In this document: positions 62,901-64,000 of the stretch, piece after piece | How the letters are laid out: every line of letters starts with the position of its first letter | Numbering within the stretch: the stretch's first letter is position 1 | From: Synchiropus splendidus | Lineage: Eukaryota > Chordata > Actinopteri > Syngnathiformes > Callionymidae | Reading direction: 5' to 3' | Length of the DNA stretch: 64,000 nucleotides | Assembly (NCBI RefSeq): GCF_027744825.2 | Contig: NC_071340.1 | Location: forward strand, 565,501 to 629,500 | Program-made: the position numbers and the translations under genes | Notes under the pieces: model-generated | The model's database searches: none | What the model saw: only the letters and a program-made list of their open reading frames with translations | Told to the model about the DNA's origin: nothing

Positions 62901-64000
62901 ACATCAAATCTAAGCTGTCTGAAGTGTTTTTCAAAAGTTATCAACACTTTTATGTTTGGCGTTCCGAAACCCACCTTATCTCAGGCTGATAAGCGTTTTT
63001 GTGCATTGTGCCATAACTTTTCAGGAAAGCTTCAGAACATGAAATTTTAACCTCCCACTATAGCAGAAAGGGTCTTTCTAGTAGTTGCACATCAAATCTA
63101 AACTGTCTGAAGTGTTTTTCCAAAGTTATCAACACTTTTATGTTTGGCGTTCCGAAACCCACCTTATCTCAGGCTGAAAAGCGTTTTTACGCATTGTGCC
63201 ATAACTTTTCAGGGAAGCTTCAGAACATGAAAATTTAACCTCCCACTATAGCAGAAAGGGTCTTTCTAGTAGGTGCACATCAAATCTAAGCTCTCTGAAG
63301 TGTTTTTCGAAAGTTATCAACACTTTTATGTTTGGCGTTCCGAAACCCACCTTATCTCAGGCTGAAAAGCGTTTTTGTGCATTGTGCCATAACTTTTCAG
63401 GAAAGCTTCAGAACATGAAATTTTAACCTCCCACTATAGCAGAAAGGGTCTTTCTAGTAGTTGCACATCAAATCTAAACTGTCTGAAGTGTTTTTCCAAA
63501 GTTATCAACACTTTTATGTTTGGCGTTCCGAAACCCACCTTATCTCAGGCTGAAAAGCGTTTTTGTGCATTGTGCCATAACTTTTCAGGGAAGCTTCAGA
63601 ACATGAAATTTTAACCTCCCACTATAGCAGAAAGGGTCTTTCTAGTAGTTGCACATCAAATCTAAGCTGTCTGAAGTGTTTTTCAAAAGTTATCAACACT
63701 TTTATGTTTGGCGTTCCGAAACCCACCTTATCTCAGGCTGAAAAGCGTTTTTGTGCATTGTGCCATAACTTTTCAGGAAAGCTTCAGAACATGAAATTTT
63801 AACCTCCCACTATAGCAGAAAGGGTCTTTCTAGTAGTTGCACATCAAATCTAAACTGTCTGAAGTGTTTTTCCAAAGTTATCAACACTTTTATGTTTGGC
63901 GTTCCGAAACCCACCTTATCTCAGGCTGAAAAGCGTTTTTGTGCATTGTGCCATAACTTTTCAGGGAAGCTTCAGAACATGAAATTTTAACCTCCCACTA
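59970..64000. repeat. Array block, monomers 320-341, with a 13-monomer HOR copy
   Basis: Type order: A-C-B-C-A-B-G-H-A-E-F-A-D, then D(A144)-C-B-C-A-C-B-C and a partial unit. The first 13 monomers (59970-62413) match the order at 4889-7332 and 12973-15416 apart from C144 in the first unit and T75 in B of the left copies. Tetramers A-C-B-C lie at 59970-60721 and 63166-63917. Private changes include A118G-type at 61662-61849, C77T in the B at 62790, A13T in the C at 62978, and T68A in the A at 63166. Confidence 0.84.
63918..64000. repeat. Truncated monomer 341, cut by the window end
   Basis: The first 83 bases of a monomer with GT24-25, G49 and T82, consistent with type B or D. The cut is the window edge, not a biological end; the array evidently continues. 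Confidence 0.97.

Larger units (their letters stand above)
1..64000. repeat. Satellite DNA array, 188-bp monomer, about 340.4 copies, with higher-order structure
   Basis: The same 188-bp unit repeats head to tail in one orientation across the whole window. Each unit opens with ATCTCAGGCTG and ends with CGAAACCCACCTT. Counting phase forward gives 340 full units plus 83 bp, with only three 1-bp deletions (after 38335, 40778 and 45101). There are no insertions, inversions, transposon remnants or Ns. Units differ at roughly a dozen recurring positions (16, 24-25, 49, 64, 82, 94, 108, 125, 128, 144, 153) and at rare private sites, which define the monomer types given in the summary. Every monomer has translation stops in all useful frames, so no coding function is visible. 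The length is close to a nucleosome repeat, as in many centromeric satellites. A centromeric role is inference; the array itself is directly seen. Confidence 0.98.

Noticed and set aside
1..64000. CRISPR array
   Set aside because: The whole 188-bp unit is repeated; there are no unique spacers between short repeats and no cas genes.
1..64000. Telomere or subtelomere repeats, tRNA/5S-type internal promoters, and embedded transposons
   Set aside because: No TTAGGG, TTTAGGG or TTAGG runs, no recognisable A-box and B-box pair, and no break in the 188-bp phase that an insertion would cause.
1..64000. Assembly artefact as the cause of the repeats
   Set aside because: The units carry ordered, linked private variants and non-uniform block copies, unlike simple looping of one contig. 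Individual long duplications could still be misassembled and are flagged in the findings.

Overview
The whole window is one uninterrupted, head-to-tail satellite DNA array. The repeat unit (monomer) is 188 bp. Phase can be followed from base 1 to base 64000: 340 complete monomers, then an 83-bp piece of monomer 341 starting at 63918. Only three monomers are not 188 bp; all three are 187 bp and share the same 1-bp deletion. I see no protein-coding gene, RNA gene, transposon, CRISPR array, telomere repeat or unique flanking DNA. This is eukaryotic heterochromatin-type sequence, plausibly centromeric or pericentromeric. I do not recognise the satellite family and cannot name the organism, or decide between plant and animal. 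GC content is about 39% (74 of 188 bases in the first monomer).

Monomers are almost identical but carry a small set of recurring diagnostic bases. Below, position 1 is the A of the ATCTCAGG that opens each unit, and monomer n begins at 1+188(n-1), minus 1 to 3 after the deletions. Types: A = AC24-25, G49, G108, G125, C128, G144. L = A with AA24-25. I = A with A129. J = A with G82 (Jg with GT24-25, Jl with AA24-25). a1 = A with C144. a2 = A with GT24-25 (usually A49). M = AC24-25, T108, A125, G128, C144. The other types have GT24-25 and T108. B = G49, G125, G128, A144 (B7 adds T75; b has A49). C = A49, A125, G128, C144. D = as C but G49 (Dc adds C123, Dg adds G178, Dt adds T153). E = as C plus T94 and T153. 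F = as D plus A16. G = A49, G125, C128, C144. H = A49, A125, G128, A144. K = A64, G125, C128, A144.

The order of types is strongly non-random and shows a higher-order repeat (HOR) organisation. A 13-monomer order A-C-B-C-A-B-G-H-A-E-F-A-D (2,444 bp) recurs at 4889-7332, 12973-15416 and 59970-62413. A six-monomer module A-B-G-H-(A or L)-E (1,128 bp) is found 17 times, counting one variant. A tetramer A-C-B-C (752 bp) is found eight times.

Layout. 1-4512: mixed tetramers. 4513-11092 and 12597-19176: two copies of a 6.58-kb, 35-monomer block. 15605-21056 and 25193-30644: two copies of a 5.45-kb, 29-monomer block. 21433-24064 and 32713-35532: two copies of a 14/15-monomer block that differ by one missing monomer. 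36285-47373: dense local amplification of the six-mer module, including the three 187-bp monomers. 47374-64000: a mosaic of the same modules with more private substitutions near the right end. The pattern fits repeated unequal crossover and gene conversion within one array.
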